NCBI GenBank assembly: GCA_025774555.1
Contig: JALGVT010000015.1
Location: 1 to 61,596, forward strand
DNA length: 61,596 nucleotides
Source: a candidate division LCP-89 bacterium
GTDB taxonomy: Bacteria > Electryoneota > B3-LCP
Reading direction: 5' to 3'
The first letter of the stretch is position 1. Each line of letters starts with the position of its first letter. The notes below the pieces were generated by a model that had not been told where the DNA came from, ran no database searches, and was given only the letters and a program-made list of their open reading frames with translations. Below are positions 1 to 9,147 of this stretch, one piece after another. Both the position numbers and the translations under genes were made by a program.

Positions 1-2
1 CT

Positions 3-86
3 TTTTGAAGTGAGCAGATTGTTTATTCTGTCATTCCCAGGTTCCGACCGGGACTCCAGAGAGCACGGCGCGCCGTGCCCCTACAT
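3..86. repeat. 84-bp intergenic repeat, copy 1
   Basis: It matches positions 286-369 with three visible mismatches. It contains the palindrome CACGGCGCGCCGTG and a CATTCCCAGG...CCGACCGGGA segment that recurs in variant forms near 31740, 32100 and 32460. Confidence 0.85.
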
Positions 87-111
87 TTCGGCAAACAGCC
101 GCCAGCTACAT

Positions 112-163
112 GAGCCCCATTCATGGGGCTTGTTTGTTCGTAGACCCGTCATTTATGGCGGGG
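112..163 (-). repeat. Dispersed ATGACGGGTCTACG module, inverted copy
   Basis: The reverse complement reads CCCCGCCATAAATGACGGGT followed by CTACGAACAAACAAGCCCC and a short GGGGC/GCCCC hairpin. The same module lies on the plus strand near 32403, 57621, 57868 and 60064. It occurs only between genes. Confidence 0.85.
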
Positions 164-242
164 TTGCAATTAGAAATACCTTCTTTAGAAATGTGAGGGG
201 ATAGCAAGAATTAATATCTTCATTCACGACCTGTCGGAGAAT

Positions 243-276
243 CAAGCAAGGGCGCACGGTGGTGCGCCCTTGCTTG
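243..276 (+). terminator. Perfect 15-bp stem-loop, likely terminator
   Basis: Positions 243-257 pair perfectly with 262-276 around a GGTG loop, and the stem is rich in G and C. Only a short T-containing run follows, so a Rho-independent terminator is likely but not certain. The gene it would serve must lie to the left of the window, or it is part of the surrounding repeats. Confidence 0.5.
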
Positions 277-285
277 TTGCTCCCC

Positions 286-369
286 TTTTGAAGTGAGCAG
301 TTTGTTTATTCTGTCATTCCCAGGCTCCGACCGGGACTCCAGAGAGCACGGCGCGCCGTGCCCCTATAT
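286..369. repeat. 84-bp intergenic repeat, copy 2
   Basis: Second copy of the repeat at 3-86, 283 bp downstream in the same orientation. It ends only a few bases beyond the 3' end of the prepilin peptidase gene, which is read from the other strand. Confidence 0.85.
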
Positions 370-376
370 CTTTATA

Positions 377-1207
377 TCAAAAAAATCCCAAATACCAGCG
401 TACTACCTCTGCTCCGCCCCATATCGTAATCCAGGTGCCCACAGCGAAAAATGGACCCATTGGCACGCGGCGCTCTTTTGTCTTTCCGCGCCTGACTATA
501 AAATACAATATCGCCGCTATCGAGGAAACCAGATACAGAAAGAAAAACCTCGCTGGACCGAAGGTAAAACCTAACGCCATTGCTAATTTAAGATCACCCA
601 CGCCGCTCCACTCGCCTTTGAATATGCGACCGAACAGCATAGCGAATCCTGCTAACCCGAAACCTGTAACCAGCCCGAAGACAGCATCCAACCAACTCTG
701 ATCCGGCGAGAAGATCATCCATAAAATACTAAGGATTACTCCAGAAAGAACGAGAGAATTCGGCAGTCTGTAATGCTCGAGGTCTATCACTGCCAGGATT
801 AGCAGCAGGATCATCCAGCCGCTCTGGAAGAGGAAGTCTATTGTCCAGCCGTTCAGAAGGTAGAGCGATCCTAACATCAAAGCGCTAAGAAGTTCCACGA
901 TAGGATACTGAGGTGATATCGGCTCATCGCAGCACGCCGACCGTCCTCGAAGAATGAAATAACTTATAATGGGAATATTATGATAAGGCGGGATGGGTTT
1001 GTGACAATTCGGACAGTGTGAAGCGGGCTTCAGCAGAGACATTTTACTCGGAATTCTGTGTATAACCACATTGGCAAACGATCCGAAGGAAGCGCCGATT
1101 ATGGTAGTAAAAACAAAACCCAGAGGGTTACTCCAGCGGAGCATTGTCCAGGTTTGATGCCAGATAGATGGGATTTCACTGCCAGTGAGGGCTGCCGGAT
1201 CGATCAC
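377..1207 (-). CDS. Prepilin peptidase (A24 family)
   Basis: This inner-membrane aspartic protease would remove the leader peptide of type IV pilin-like precursors and, in bifunctional members, N-methylate the new end. Both catalytic aspartates are visible: D142 in AVIDLEHYRLPN and D205 in GVGDLKLAMALG. Several hydrophobic segments follow the N-terminal GASFGSFANVVIHRIP motif. The cytoplasmic zinc-binding loop normally has two CxxC pairs. The first is intact (C65, C68), but the second reads SACC (S90-C93), so one cysteine has shifted or been lost. At 276 aa it has the usual size. Its ATG overlaps the stop of the upstream RND gene by 4 bp (ATGA), so it is probably translationally coupled as the last gene of that operon. 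No pilin gene is nearby. Confidence 0.93.
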   Translation of the reverse strand: MIDPAALTGSEIPSIWHQTWTMLRWSNPLGFVFTTIIGASFGSFANVVIHRIPSKMSLLKPASHCPNCHKPIPPYHNIPIISYFILRGRSACCDEPISPQYPIVELLSALMLGSLYLLNGWTIDFLFQSGWMILLLILAVIDLEHYRLPNSLVLSGVILSILWMIFSPDQSWLDAVFGLVTGFGLAGFAMLFGRIFKGEWSGVGDLKLAMALGFTFGPARFFFLYLVSSIAAILYFIVRRGKTKERRVPMGPFFAVGTWITIWGGAEVVRWYLGFF

Positions 1208-4200
1208 GCGGTTCGTCCTTTTCTATTGAAGATACGTCCGCTGAAATTAGCCATAAAAGTTCTAAGGTCATCAAAATAGCTGTAGGCGACAGGCACTACC
1301 AACAGCGTTAAGAAGGTAGATGAAATCAGACCGCCAATGATGGTCCTGCCCAATGGAGAATATGATATGCCGATCAGTGAAGCGTTCCCCATTGCCATAG
1401 GCAGCAGACCGAAGATAGTCGTCAAAGCAGTCATCAGGATCGGACGGAAACGGCGAGACCCCGCTTCTAATATGGCTTCTGTCCGGGAAAGACCATCCTC
1501 CCTGAGGCGGTTGATCAGTTCTACCAGTACGATAGCATTGTTGACCACGATGCCGACTAAGATAATCATGCCGATACCAGCCATAAGATCGAACGCAGTC
1601 TGCGTTATGAAGAGCATCCAGTACGCGCCGATAAATGAGAACGGCACGGATACGATCACCGAAAGAGGCAGTATAAACGATTCGAACAGAACGCCCATTA
1701 ACAGAAAGACAAAAACAATAGCCATTATCATACCGAAGTACTGAGCTCGATTGGATTCCTCAAAATCGCTGAATCTGTCTCCTTTATTAGCGCTATATCC
1801 CCTCGGAAACTGCATAGTTGCTATCGCAAAATCAATATCTTTTGTTAATTGATCTATGTTATCCTGCATGGTATAAACCTTCAGACGAAGGCTTGTTTTA
1901 CCATTGTGCCGATTGATTTCATTCCACCCTTTATGGACATTGAATTCCGCCACTGAGCCCAGAGGAATTGCTACGCCGCTTTCCGTATGAAAAGAGAGGT
2001 TTTTCAGTTGTTCGAGGGTCTCGCGCTCAGATTTTACCAACTGCGTTCTCATCGGTATTTCACGGTCGTCCGTATGAAAATCAGGCAGCTCATATCCGCG
2101 CAGCGCATAAGAAATCGTGCCAGCTACGTTTGATGGATTAAGATTATAGCGTTTTGCCAGTTCCCTGTTAAGTTTTACCTGTATTTCATCAGCGCCATCT
2201 TCGATATCCAGTTCAACGCCGGTAACTCCCGGGAATTTCTGAAAAATCTTTTTAACCTGTTTTGCAAGCGACACCAGGGTCCCCGTATCATCCCCGTAGA
2301 GAGTGACTCGCACTGAATTATCTTTTGTAGGATCCCACCGCCAGTTGACCCTCATTTCTACGCCGGGCAGTTTGGGAACGCGCTCTTTCATATCTTCAAT
2401 CACTTCCTCGCGTTCCATGGGTCCTTCGGGCCAGACGCCTAATAATTTCCCAATTGATTTTGAAGCAACCCGCCACCAGACAACGTCCTTGGGAGGATTC
2501 AAATAAGCGCGCACCTGCGCCCAGGTTCGCGAATAACGAGAGTCAACTGCCCGCAGATCGTACTCTTCCGCTTTCTGATAAAGAAGCTCTTCTACTGTTA
2601 CCACCAGCGATTTCGCTTTCTCTTCTGTGTAGTTTTCAGGTAAATCGAAGCGGAGCCTGAAATCGTTGATATTCCCTTCTGCCATATCAGTACTGGGAAC
2701 CTGCGAGGCAATGTACCCCTGGCTGAAAGCAAAGAATAGAAACGCCACTAACGCGGTATCGAAGCGGCGGTTCATTATCCGGGCTAAAGTTTTCTTATAA
2801 CGCGCCGCCAATTTATCTAAAAATGGGGATGTTTTCAGTTTCGGGGTGGTTATAAATACCTTGGTTGCTAATGGAATAATTAAAAGAGCAATAAAAAGTG
2901 AAGCTAAAATGGCAGCGACAACAGGCATGCCGATCTGCTGCATGTAGAAAGCGAAGCCGACATCGTCATTCATCAGCATCAGCGGCAGGAAAACAACCAC
3001 AGTGGTCAGGGTCGCCAGTGTGATTGCCAATGCAACGTCACTGGCGCCTTTAATAGCGGCGCGATCCGGCGCAGTTCCCTTTGTTTTCTCTAAGAATATG
3101 CTCTCCGTTATCACAATAGCATTATCCACCACAAGACCTACCGAAATCATCAACCCCATCAAGGTCATGATATTCAAAGTCCAACCTGAGAAGTAAAGAG
3201 CGATTATAGTGACCAGAAGGGAAAGCGGGATTGCTAAAACAACTATCAACGTCATGCGCCAGTGCCGCATAAAAAAGTAAAGCACCCAGAAAGCGAAAAA
3301 TGCGCCCCATAAGCCCGATATTTTAAGATTATTTATAGCTTCTAAAATGTAATCTCCCTGATTGAATAATATCTCAAAATCTGAATTATTAAGAGCTGGG
3401 TCATTTTTTATATCATTTTCGATGATATTTACAACTCTATTGCAAAGATCGACTGTATTAGCCGTCGATTCCTTGAAAACACCAAGCGTAACCGCCGGTT
3501 CGCTGTTCAAACGTTTGTACCATCTTCTCTCAGGCGTTTCATAGCATATGTCTGCAACGTGTTCCAGTAAAATGTTAGGTCCCTTGACCGGTAATTTCTT
3601 TATCTCTTCGATGGTTTGAAACCTGCCTACAGAACGAACGGTGAGCTTCTTGCCGCCATCTTTGATCCAACCGGAACTTAAGGCGAAGTTATCGCTGCTC
3701 AGATTCTGTATGAGAGTGTATAAATCAATTCCATGTGCGGCAGCGCGCACTGGATCGAGCTCAATCTGAATGACCTTCTCATAGACTCCCCACGCTTCCA
3801 CTTTGGCGACACCTTCGATCCTCTCTAAAGGACGCTGAATGTGCTCCTTGATTATATAGAAGAGATCCTCGAATTTACCACGGATATTAACCCCGAGATA
3901 AACGGTTTCTTCATCATCATTTGAAAAACGATAAATGTGATAATACCTCTGGTCATCCGGCATTTCAGCGCGGGCGCGTTCTAACCTGTCATATACCTGG
4001 TTGTACGCTACGTTCATTTCTGTGTTCTTCTCGAACTCCAACCAGAAACCTGCGCCGTTCGATTCTGACCAGCAATAAACCTCATCTAAATTGCGAACGG
4101 TCCTGAGTTGCTGTTCCATGGGTATTGTGATCTGTTTCTCAATCTCGGCAGGATTGGAGGTGCGGTAACTGACCCAGACAAACAGAAATGGCGGATCGAA

Positions 4201-4347
4201 GCCCGAAGGCATGAGGGTAATGGGAAGTTTATAATAAGAGATGCCGCCAACCATCAGGATAGCGCAAAAGATCATCAGCACGCTTATAGGACGCCGTACG
4301 GATAATCTCGGTAAGAAGGATTCTTTCTTGCTGGTCGCTTTTGTCAT
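1204..4347 (-). CDS. RND efflux transporter permease subunit
   Basis: This is a proton-driven inner-membrane pump of the HAE/AcrB superfamily that works with a periplasmic adaptor and an outer-membrane channel. The 1047 aa show the classic duplicated layout: TM1 after RRPISVLMIF, a large periplasmic domain, TM2-6, a second periplasmic domain, then TM8-12 ending near LLVVPVAYSYF. The TM4 proton-relay region reads VVDNAIVITE, with Asp-Asn where AcrB has Asp-Asp; this is common in SwrC/MdtB-like members. It follows the longer RND gene by 12 bp and probably forms a heteromeric pair with it, as MdtB and MdtC do. The substrate cannot be inferred. Confidence 0.93.
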   Translation of the reverse strand: MTKATSKKESFLPRLSVRRPISVLMIFCAILMVGGISYYKLPITLMPSGFDPPFLFVWVSYRTSNPAEIEKQITIPMEQQLRTVRNLDEVYCWSESNGAGFWLEFEKNTEMNVAYNQVYDRLERARAEMPDDQRYYHIYRFSNDDEETVYLGVNIRGKFEDLFYIIKEHIQRPLERIEGVAKVEAWGVYEKVIQIELDPVRAAAHGIDLYTLIQNLSSDNFALSSGWIKDGGKKLTVRSVGRFQTIEEIKKLPVKGPNILLEHVADICYETPERRWYKRLNSEPAVTLGVFKESTANTVDLCNRVVNIIENDIKNDPALNNSDFEILFNQGDYILEAINNLKISGLWGAFFAFWVLYFFMRHWRMTLIVVLAIPLSLLVTIIALYFSGWTLNIMTLMGLMISVGLVVDNAIVITESIFLEKTKGTAPDRAAIKGASDVALAITLATLTTVVVFLPLMLMNDDVGFAFYMQQIGMPVVAAILASLFIALLIIPLATKVFITTPKLKTSPFLDKLAARYKKTLARIMNRRFDTALVAFLFFAFSQGYIASQVPSTDMAEGNINDFRLRFDLPENYTEEKAKSLVVTVEELLYQKAEEYDLRAVDSRYSRTWAQVRAYLNPPKDVVWWRVASKSIGKLLGVWPEGPMEREEVIEDMKERVPKLPGVEMRVNWRWDPTKDNSVRVTLYGDDTGTLVSLAKQVKKIFQKFPGVTGVELDIEDGADEIQVKLNRELAKRYNLNPSNVAGTISYALRGYELPDFHTDDREIPMRTQLVKSERETLEQLKNLSFHTESGVAIPLGSVAEFNVHKGWNEINRHNGKTSLRLKVYTMQDNIDQLTKDIDFAIATMQFPRGYSANKGDRFSDFEESNRAQYFGMIMAIVFVFLLMGVLFESFILPLSVIVSVPFSFIGAYWMLFITQTAFDLMAGIGMIILVGIVVNNAIVLVELINRLREDGLSRTEAILEAGSRRFRPILMTALTTIFGLLPMAMGNASLIGISYSPLGRTIIGGLISSTFLTLLVVPVAYSYFDDLRTFMANFSGRIFNRKGRTA

Positions 4348-4359
4348 GGCATTCAGTTA

Positions 4360-7300
4360 CTACAGTTTTTCACGCTGAATTTCAGCAGGCTGCTGCTTAT
4401 CCCGGTTGACTATTGAATAAACTGTTGGAATAACGATAAGTGTTAGAATGGTTGAACTCAAAAGTCCAGCTATAACCGTCAACGCCATCGGAGTGCGAAT
4501 TTCAGCGCCTTCGCCCAATCCAAGTGACATGGGTATCAGCGCTAATACTGTTGTCGCGGTAGTCATCAAAATGGGACGCATGCGCACCTTACCCGCTTGA
4601 ATTATCGCGTCATGCAGCAACAATCCCCGGCGTCTCAACCGGTTGATGTAATCGACCAGAACAATTGCGTTATTGACTACGATGCCCGTTAGCATAATCA
4701 TGCCAAGATAGACCACGATAGACAGCGATATATTCATAATCCATAAAAGCAGGATCACGCCGATTCCGGCTAAAGGCACGGTGAACATGATGACGAAGGG
4801 ATGCAGCAGCGATTCAAATTGCGACGCCATGACGATGTACACGAGAAATATTGCCAGTAACAGAGCAAATATCAGACTACTCTGGGACTCTTCCATCTCT
4901 TTATTCTGTCCGGTAATGGACAGGTGCATATTGTCAGGGATTGTCAAACCTGCAAGTTCCGTTCTTATGTCATCGACCGCTCCCCCCAGATCGCGGTCCA
5001 CGACGTTTGCGGAAATTTTCGCCGAACGCTGCTGATCAACGCGCCAGATGCGAGCCGGTCCCCGGTCTCTGACTATGTCTGCAACGGCAATAAGTGGTAT
5101 GGGACGCGGATTCCCCGGATTGATGACCAGCCTCTTCAGGTCATCTACTGAGGCGCGGTCATCTTCGCTGACACGAACGCGTATGTCAATGCGGCGGTCT
5201 CCCTGCCGGAATTCAGTGGCAACGTCGCCCAATACTTTATTCCGCACCAGCGAAGCTATCTGCTGGACGTTCAAGCCCAGAGATGCAACCCGCTCTCGGT
5301 CGTAATTCACGCGTATCTCAGGATTACCCATAGAGAAAGTTGACTTAACGTCAACCACTCCTGGGACACCCTTTATAATTTCTTCAATTGTAGTTGATTT
5401 CTCACCCAACTGCTTTAGATTATATCCGCTGATTTCTACTTCGATGGGAGTTCTGTAACTGAACAGTGTGGGATGCGATATCTTCGTTTCAACTTCAGGA
5501 ATGCTGCGCATCTGCCGACGCAGACTCTCAATGACTTTTTCCTCTTTCTCTTGCAGATCTCCGCCGCCGTGAAGTCGGACGGTTAATTTAACAGTGTGTT
5601 CACCCTCCTCAGCGGTGCTGAATGCCGTCTTCTCCACTCCAGCGGCGAGGGATACTCTTTCCACCTCTGGAAGTTTGTAAGCCTGATCTTCGAGGCTTGC
5701 AGAGCGACGCGCGCTGACTTCTACAGGAGTGCCGACTGGATAAGTCATTTCGATGTTGAATTCACCCTGATGCACTTCAGGAATCAACTCGCTCCCAAGA
5801 CGCGGCAACAACGATCCCACACAGATCATAAACAGAACTAAAGCGCCGCCCAGAACCTTCGCCGGATTCTTAAGTGATCTCTCCAGCAGCCGCGGATACA
5901 ACTCTTCGAGCTTTTTGTAACCGAGGTCGAAAATTTTCAGAGCTGGATTAAGCAGAAACTTGAGAATGTATCCCAATAAAGCGCCGATATACTTCGTGAC
6001 AATGAACATAACTCCCGACAGGGTGATAAATATCTTCTGAAAAAGATTCAGCGAAAGCTCAACTAACGTTCGTATGATTATATAAAGAAGACCGATTAGC
6101 AGAGCGGGCAGAAACTTAAATGCTCGTTTTATAACGCCGCCCTTTTTCCACCAGCGCCATAATGTTGAAATTCCCTGCTTGAACCGTCCCCAGAACGATA
6201 ATCGAAAGAGCCTCTTCAAACGGAATGAGGAATCGCCTTCAGAAGCCAACCGCTCCTTGAACTTATTAAAATCTCTGGAAGCGAGCATGGGTATAAAGTA
6301 TAAAGCCACCGCCAGCGACGCCAGCAGTGAGAAGACAACTGTCAATGCCATATCGCCGAATACCTGCCCGGCAATGCCTTCCACAAAAACGATCGGGAAG
6401 AACACCGCTATAGTAGTCAGCGTTGAGGCGGTTACCGCGCCGCCGACTTCACCCGCGCCACGCGCCGCCGCCCGTAGAATTGAATCGCCCTCCTGCCTGC
6501 AGCGGAAGATTGATTCCAGAACAACTATGGAGTTGTCCACCAGCATGCCAATGCCCAAAGCCAGACCGCCGAGCGACATGATATTCAGGGTAACTTCGGA
6601 CATGTTCATCGGTGCGAAAGTGGCAATAACCGAAATAGGTATGGCGGTGCCGATAATCAATGTCGTAACAATATTACGCAGAAAGAAAAAGAGAACGATA
6701 ATAGCGAGAATACCCCCGATAATCGCCGTATTTCTAACTTCGCTTATGGAAGCTTCCACGAAGGTCGATTGATCGGACAGCAGGTCGATATTCATGCCTT
6801 CTGGCAGGGCAGCGGCAATGTAAGTGGGGCGATAAAAGACGTCTTTGTCACTGTCGGATGATACCGTATCCGCCTTTTGCTCTTCCTGCTTTTTATACGC
6901 TTCCCATCTGGCTCTTTCCTGCGCGCTTCCGAAAACTTCCCGGCGCACTTCATTGGCAACCGTAACGAGGTTTGCGTCAGCTTCTTTATAAATGGCAATC
7001 TCAACGGATTCCTCGCCATTTACGCGGGTTATTACTTCGCGGTCTTTAAAGGAGGAATACACCTTCGCAAAATCGCGGATATGAACAGGTATGCCATTCT
7101 GATAAGAAACAATTAAATTCTCTATCTCACCTATATCAGCGAATTCATTCAGCGTCCTTACGACATATTCAGTATCCCCATCTTTCAGATTCCCGCCAGC
7201 GATATTTATATTCTCCTGATAGAGTCTCTGGTTGATCTGTGCAAGTGATAATCCAAGGTTTGTTAATTGCCTTTCTGAAACGTCTATTCTTATCTCTTCC

Positions 7301-7863
7301 TCGTAGCCCCCTTTGATTTTTACCGCTGCGACGCCTGGTGTCTTTTCCAGCGCGCGCTTAATCTCTTCATCTGCTAAATAACGCAGCGTGAAAAGATCCG
7401 CACCGCCGTACAGCCCCAGTCTGACAATTGGATCAAGAGTGGGATCATACCTGAGGATCAGAGGCTTGTTAGCATCCTGCGGCAGAAAGACCTGATCGAT
7501 TTTTTCACGGACTTCCTGCATCGCCTGATCCATGTTAGTATCCCAACTATACTCGATGATAATGTCAGAGAAGTCGGATTGCGATACTGAACTTATGGTG
7601 ACCAGTCCGTTGACGACTCCCAGCGTCTGTTCAAGAGGACGCGATATCGCCATTTCCACCTCTTCCGGCGCTGCGCCTTGATACTCGGTGCGCACTGTCA
7701 GAGTCGGATAAGATATCTCCGGCATCAGATTCAGCGACAAACGCTGGTAGGAAATACTGCCAAACACGACAATCGCTAAAAATATCATCAACACCGCTAC
7801 CGGACGGCGTGTCGATATTTCAAAAGCGCGAGAAAAAGTCTGTTTCTTATCGTTGGAATCCAT
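4360..7863 (-). CDS. RND efflux transporter permease subunit, enlarged
   Basis: This is the second RND permease of the operon. It has the family hallmarks: RRPVAVLMIF at TM1, LVDNSIVVLE in TM4, and a C-terminal repeat ending LTLIVIPTVYSI. At 1167 aa it is about 120 residues longer than usual. The extra sequence is a hydrophilic insert at about 311-350 in the first periplasmic domain and a large insert at about 531-650 between TM6 and TM7. The latter is basic at first and then contains two or three further hydrophobic stretches (about 585-640). Because TM6 and TM7 normally flank a cytoplasmic linker, the extra helices must come as an even number or as re-entrant or amphipathic segments. It lies 51 bp after the adaptor gene. 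Confidence 0.93.
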   Translation of the reverse strand: MDSNDKKQTFSRAFEISTRRPVAVLMIFLAIVVFGSISYQRLSLNLMPEISYPTLTVRTEYQGAAPEEVEMAISRPLEQTLGVVNGLVTISSVSQSDFSDIIIEYSWDTNMDQAMQEVREKIDQVFLPQDANKPLILRYDPTLDPIVRLGLYGGADLFTLRYLADEEIKRALEKTPGVAAVKIKGGYEEEIRIDVSERQLTNLGLSLAQINQRLYQENINIAGGNLKDGDTEYVVRTLNEFADIGEIENLIVSYQNGIPVHIRDFAKVYSSFKDREVITRVNGEESVEIAIYKEADANLVTVANEVRREVFGSAQERARWEAYKKQEEQKADTVSSDSDKDVFYRPTYIAAALPEGMNIDLLSDQSTFVEASISEVRNTAIIGGILAIIVLFFFLRNIVTTLIIGTAIPISVIATFAPMNMSEVTLNIMSLGGLALGIGMLVDNSIVVLESIFRCRQEGDSILRAAARGAGEVGGAVTASTLTTIAVFFPIVFVEGIAGQVFGDMALTVVFSLLASLAVALYFIPMLASRDFNKFKERLASEGDSSFRLKRLFRLSFWGRFKQGISTLWRWWKKGGVIKRAFKFLPALLIGLLYIIIRTLVELSLNLFQKIFITLSGVMFIVTKYIGALLGYILKFLLNPALKIFDLGYKKLEELYPRLLERSLKNPAKVLGGALVLFMICVGSLLPRLGSELIPEVHQGEFNIEMTYPVGTPVEVSARRSASLEDQAYKLPEVERVSLAAGVEKTAFSTAEEGEHTVKLTVRLHGGGDLQEKEEKVIESLRRQMRSIPEVETKISHPTLFSYRTPIEVEISGYNLKQLGEKSTTIEEIIKGVPGVVDVKSTFSMGNPEIRVNYDRERVASLGLNVQQIASLVRNKVLGDVATEFRQGDRRIDIRVRVSEDDRASVDDLKRLVINPGNPRPIPLIAVADIVRDRGPARIWRVDQQRSAKISANVVDRDLGGAVDDIRTELAGLTIPDNMHLSITGQNKEMEESQSSLIFALLLAIFLVYIVMASQFESLLHPFVIMFTVPLAGIGVILLLWIMNISLSIVVYLGMIMLTGIVVNNAIVLVDYINRLRRRGLLLHDAIIQAGKVRMRPILMTTATTVLALIPMSLGLGEGAEIRTPMALTVIAGLLSSTILTLIVIPTVYSIVNRDKQQPAEIQREKL

Positions 7864-7914
7864 TGATTTATTTCATTAAATTATTTCACTATTCCTGGAT
7901 GCCTGATGGTGTAA

Positions 7915-9093
7915 TTATTTTTCATCCTCTGTTTGCTCGCCGGCAAGCGCCACTGTGAGCGCTGAATCCAGGGAAACAATCCGCACCCCGATTGAATCCT
8001 TCAGTGTTGATTGTCCCACCACAACCACCTGGTCACCTATATCTACGCCTGAGAGCGCCTCAAATCTATTACCGTTGGCAAAACCGATTTCAACCTGCCG
8101 TTTAACTGCCAGTGTATCCTTTACCATATAGACCCATTCTCGATCATTTTCATAAACCAGAGCGTTTTTCGGAACCAGTACCGTGTTCTTATGTACGTCG
8201 ATGATGATTTCGCTCCTTACAAACATCCCGTTGCGCAATCGGTTTTTCCCATCCCTGATGCCGATGGTTACTTTACATGTGCCGGTGGCGGGATCAACCA
8301 CCGGGCTTATCCGTTTTATCCAGCCTGGGAAACGCTCGTTGAGTGATATTTCAGAAGAGACGAAAGCCTTCTGCCCGACTTTCATCAACGGCAGGTCCCG
8401 TTCAGGCACCCACACCCGGCAAATTTTCTCCGTCGGATCAGTAATGACAAACAGCTTGGTATTCAAACCAACTAAGTTGCCGGTGTACACCAGGCGCGCG
8501 GCAATAACTCCGGAGATAGGAGACCGGATCGTAGTGCGTTCTCGAGTTAACTTCGCGCGATCGCGTGTCACTTTCGCTTGTTTCAAGCTAAATGTTGCCC
8601 GTTCAAAATCTTCATCTGCTACCATCTGCTTGCCATATAACTCGTACATCTTCTCCAAGCGCGCGTAGGCAGCCTCTTGCTGTTCTAAATCTACCTGTGC
8701 CTGTGCTTCATTCAATGCGATCTCATCATCCTCGAGCTGAAGAAGAATTTGCCCTTCCTTTACGTACATTCCCTCTTCGACAAATATCTTCTCGATGATA
8801 CCGCCCACAAGCGGATAGACGTCAACAATGTTCTCTGTCTCAACTGTTGATGACAAGAGCAGATAACTTGCGATTTCACCGGCATGCACTTCAGCAACTT
8901 CAACTGGAATATAATCCAGATTAGCCTCTGTCGTATCATTTTCCACAGAAGAGCTGTCATTTTGTGCCGTTGAATCTGCAATGGTATTATCGTCGTTCTG
9001 CTCTGCCGTGCCAGTTCCACCGCAGCCGGTGATTATCCAAACCCACAGGGTAATGAGCCCGATATAACATAGTTTCATGCGAATGGTTTTCAT
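7915..9093 (-). CDS. RND periplasmic adaptor (membrane fusion) lipoprotein
   Basis: The adaptor links the RND pumps to an outer-membrane channel. The 392-aa protein starts with a lipoprotein signal (hydrophobic core, then ITGC at about residue 24), followed by an acidic Ser/Thr/Asn/Asp-rich linker to about residue 58. A biotinyl-lipoyl-like half motif follows (VGGIIEKIFVEEGMYVKEGQ), then a coiled-coil hairpin (about 125-185) with ERTTIRSPISGVIAARLV closing the lipoyl domain. Beta-barrel and membrane-proximal domains come last. It precedes both RND genes, as is usual. No TolC-like gene is in the window, so the outer-membrane partner is encoded elsewhere. Confidence 0.92.
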   Translation of the reverse strand: MKTIRMKLCYIGLITLWVWIITGCGGTGTAEQNDDNTIADSTAQNDSSSVENDTTEANLDYIPVEVAEVHAGEIASYLLLSSTVETENIVDVYPLVGGIIEKIFVEEGMYVKEGQILLQLEDDEIALNEAQAQVDLEQQEAAYARLEKMYELYGKQMVADEDFERATFSLKQAKVTRDRAKLTRERTTIRSPISGVIAARLVYTGNLVGLNTKLFVITDPTEKICRVWVPERDLPLMKVGQKAFVSSEISLNERFPGWIKRISPVVDPATGTCKVTIGIRDGKNRLRNGMFVRSEIIIDVHKNTVLVPKNALVYENDREWVYMVKDTLAVKRQVEIGFANGNRFEALSGVDIGDQVVVVGQSTLKDSIGVRIVSLDSALTVALAGEQTEDEK

Positions 9094-9147
9094 CGCAAAT
9101 TCTCCAGAGTCAGGGATTTATTTCCCGGTTAATTCTAATAAACTTTC

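Larger units (their letters stand above)
1..376. other. Intergenic repeat block at window start
   Basis: No gene is supported here. The stretch holds two near-identical 84-bp repeats, an inverted copy of the module with ATGACGGGTCTACG, and a strong hairpin at 243-276. Short open frames read through the two 84-bp repeats give nearly the same peptide (ending PGSDRDSREHGAPCPYI), but this follows from the repeat DNA and is not a gene family. Confidence 0.7.

Noticed and set aside
10-574. Two short open frames encoding nearly the same peptide (LFILSFPGSDRDSREHGAPC)
   Set aside because: Both are translations of the 84-bp intergenic repeat; the second continues over the antisense of the prepilin peptidase gene. 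No ribosome-binding site or signal supports them.
6179-6772. 197-aa open frame antisense to the RND permease gene
   Set aside because: It is a shadow of a strongly conserved coding frame on the other strand and has no recognisable motif or start signal.
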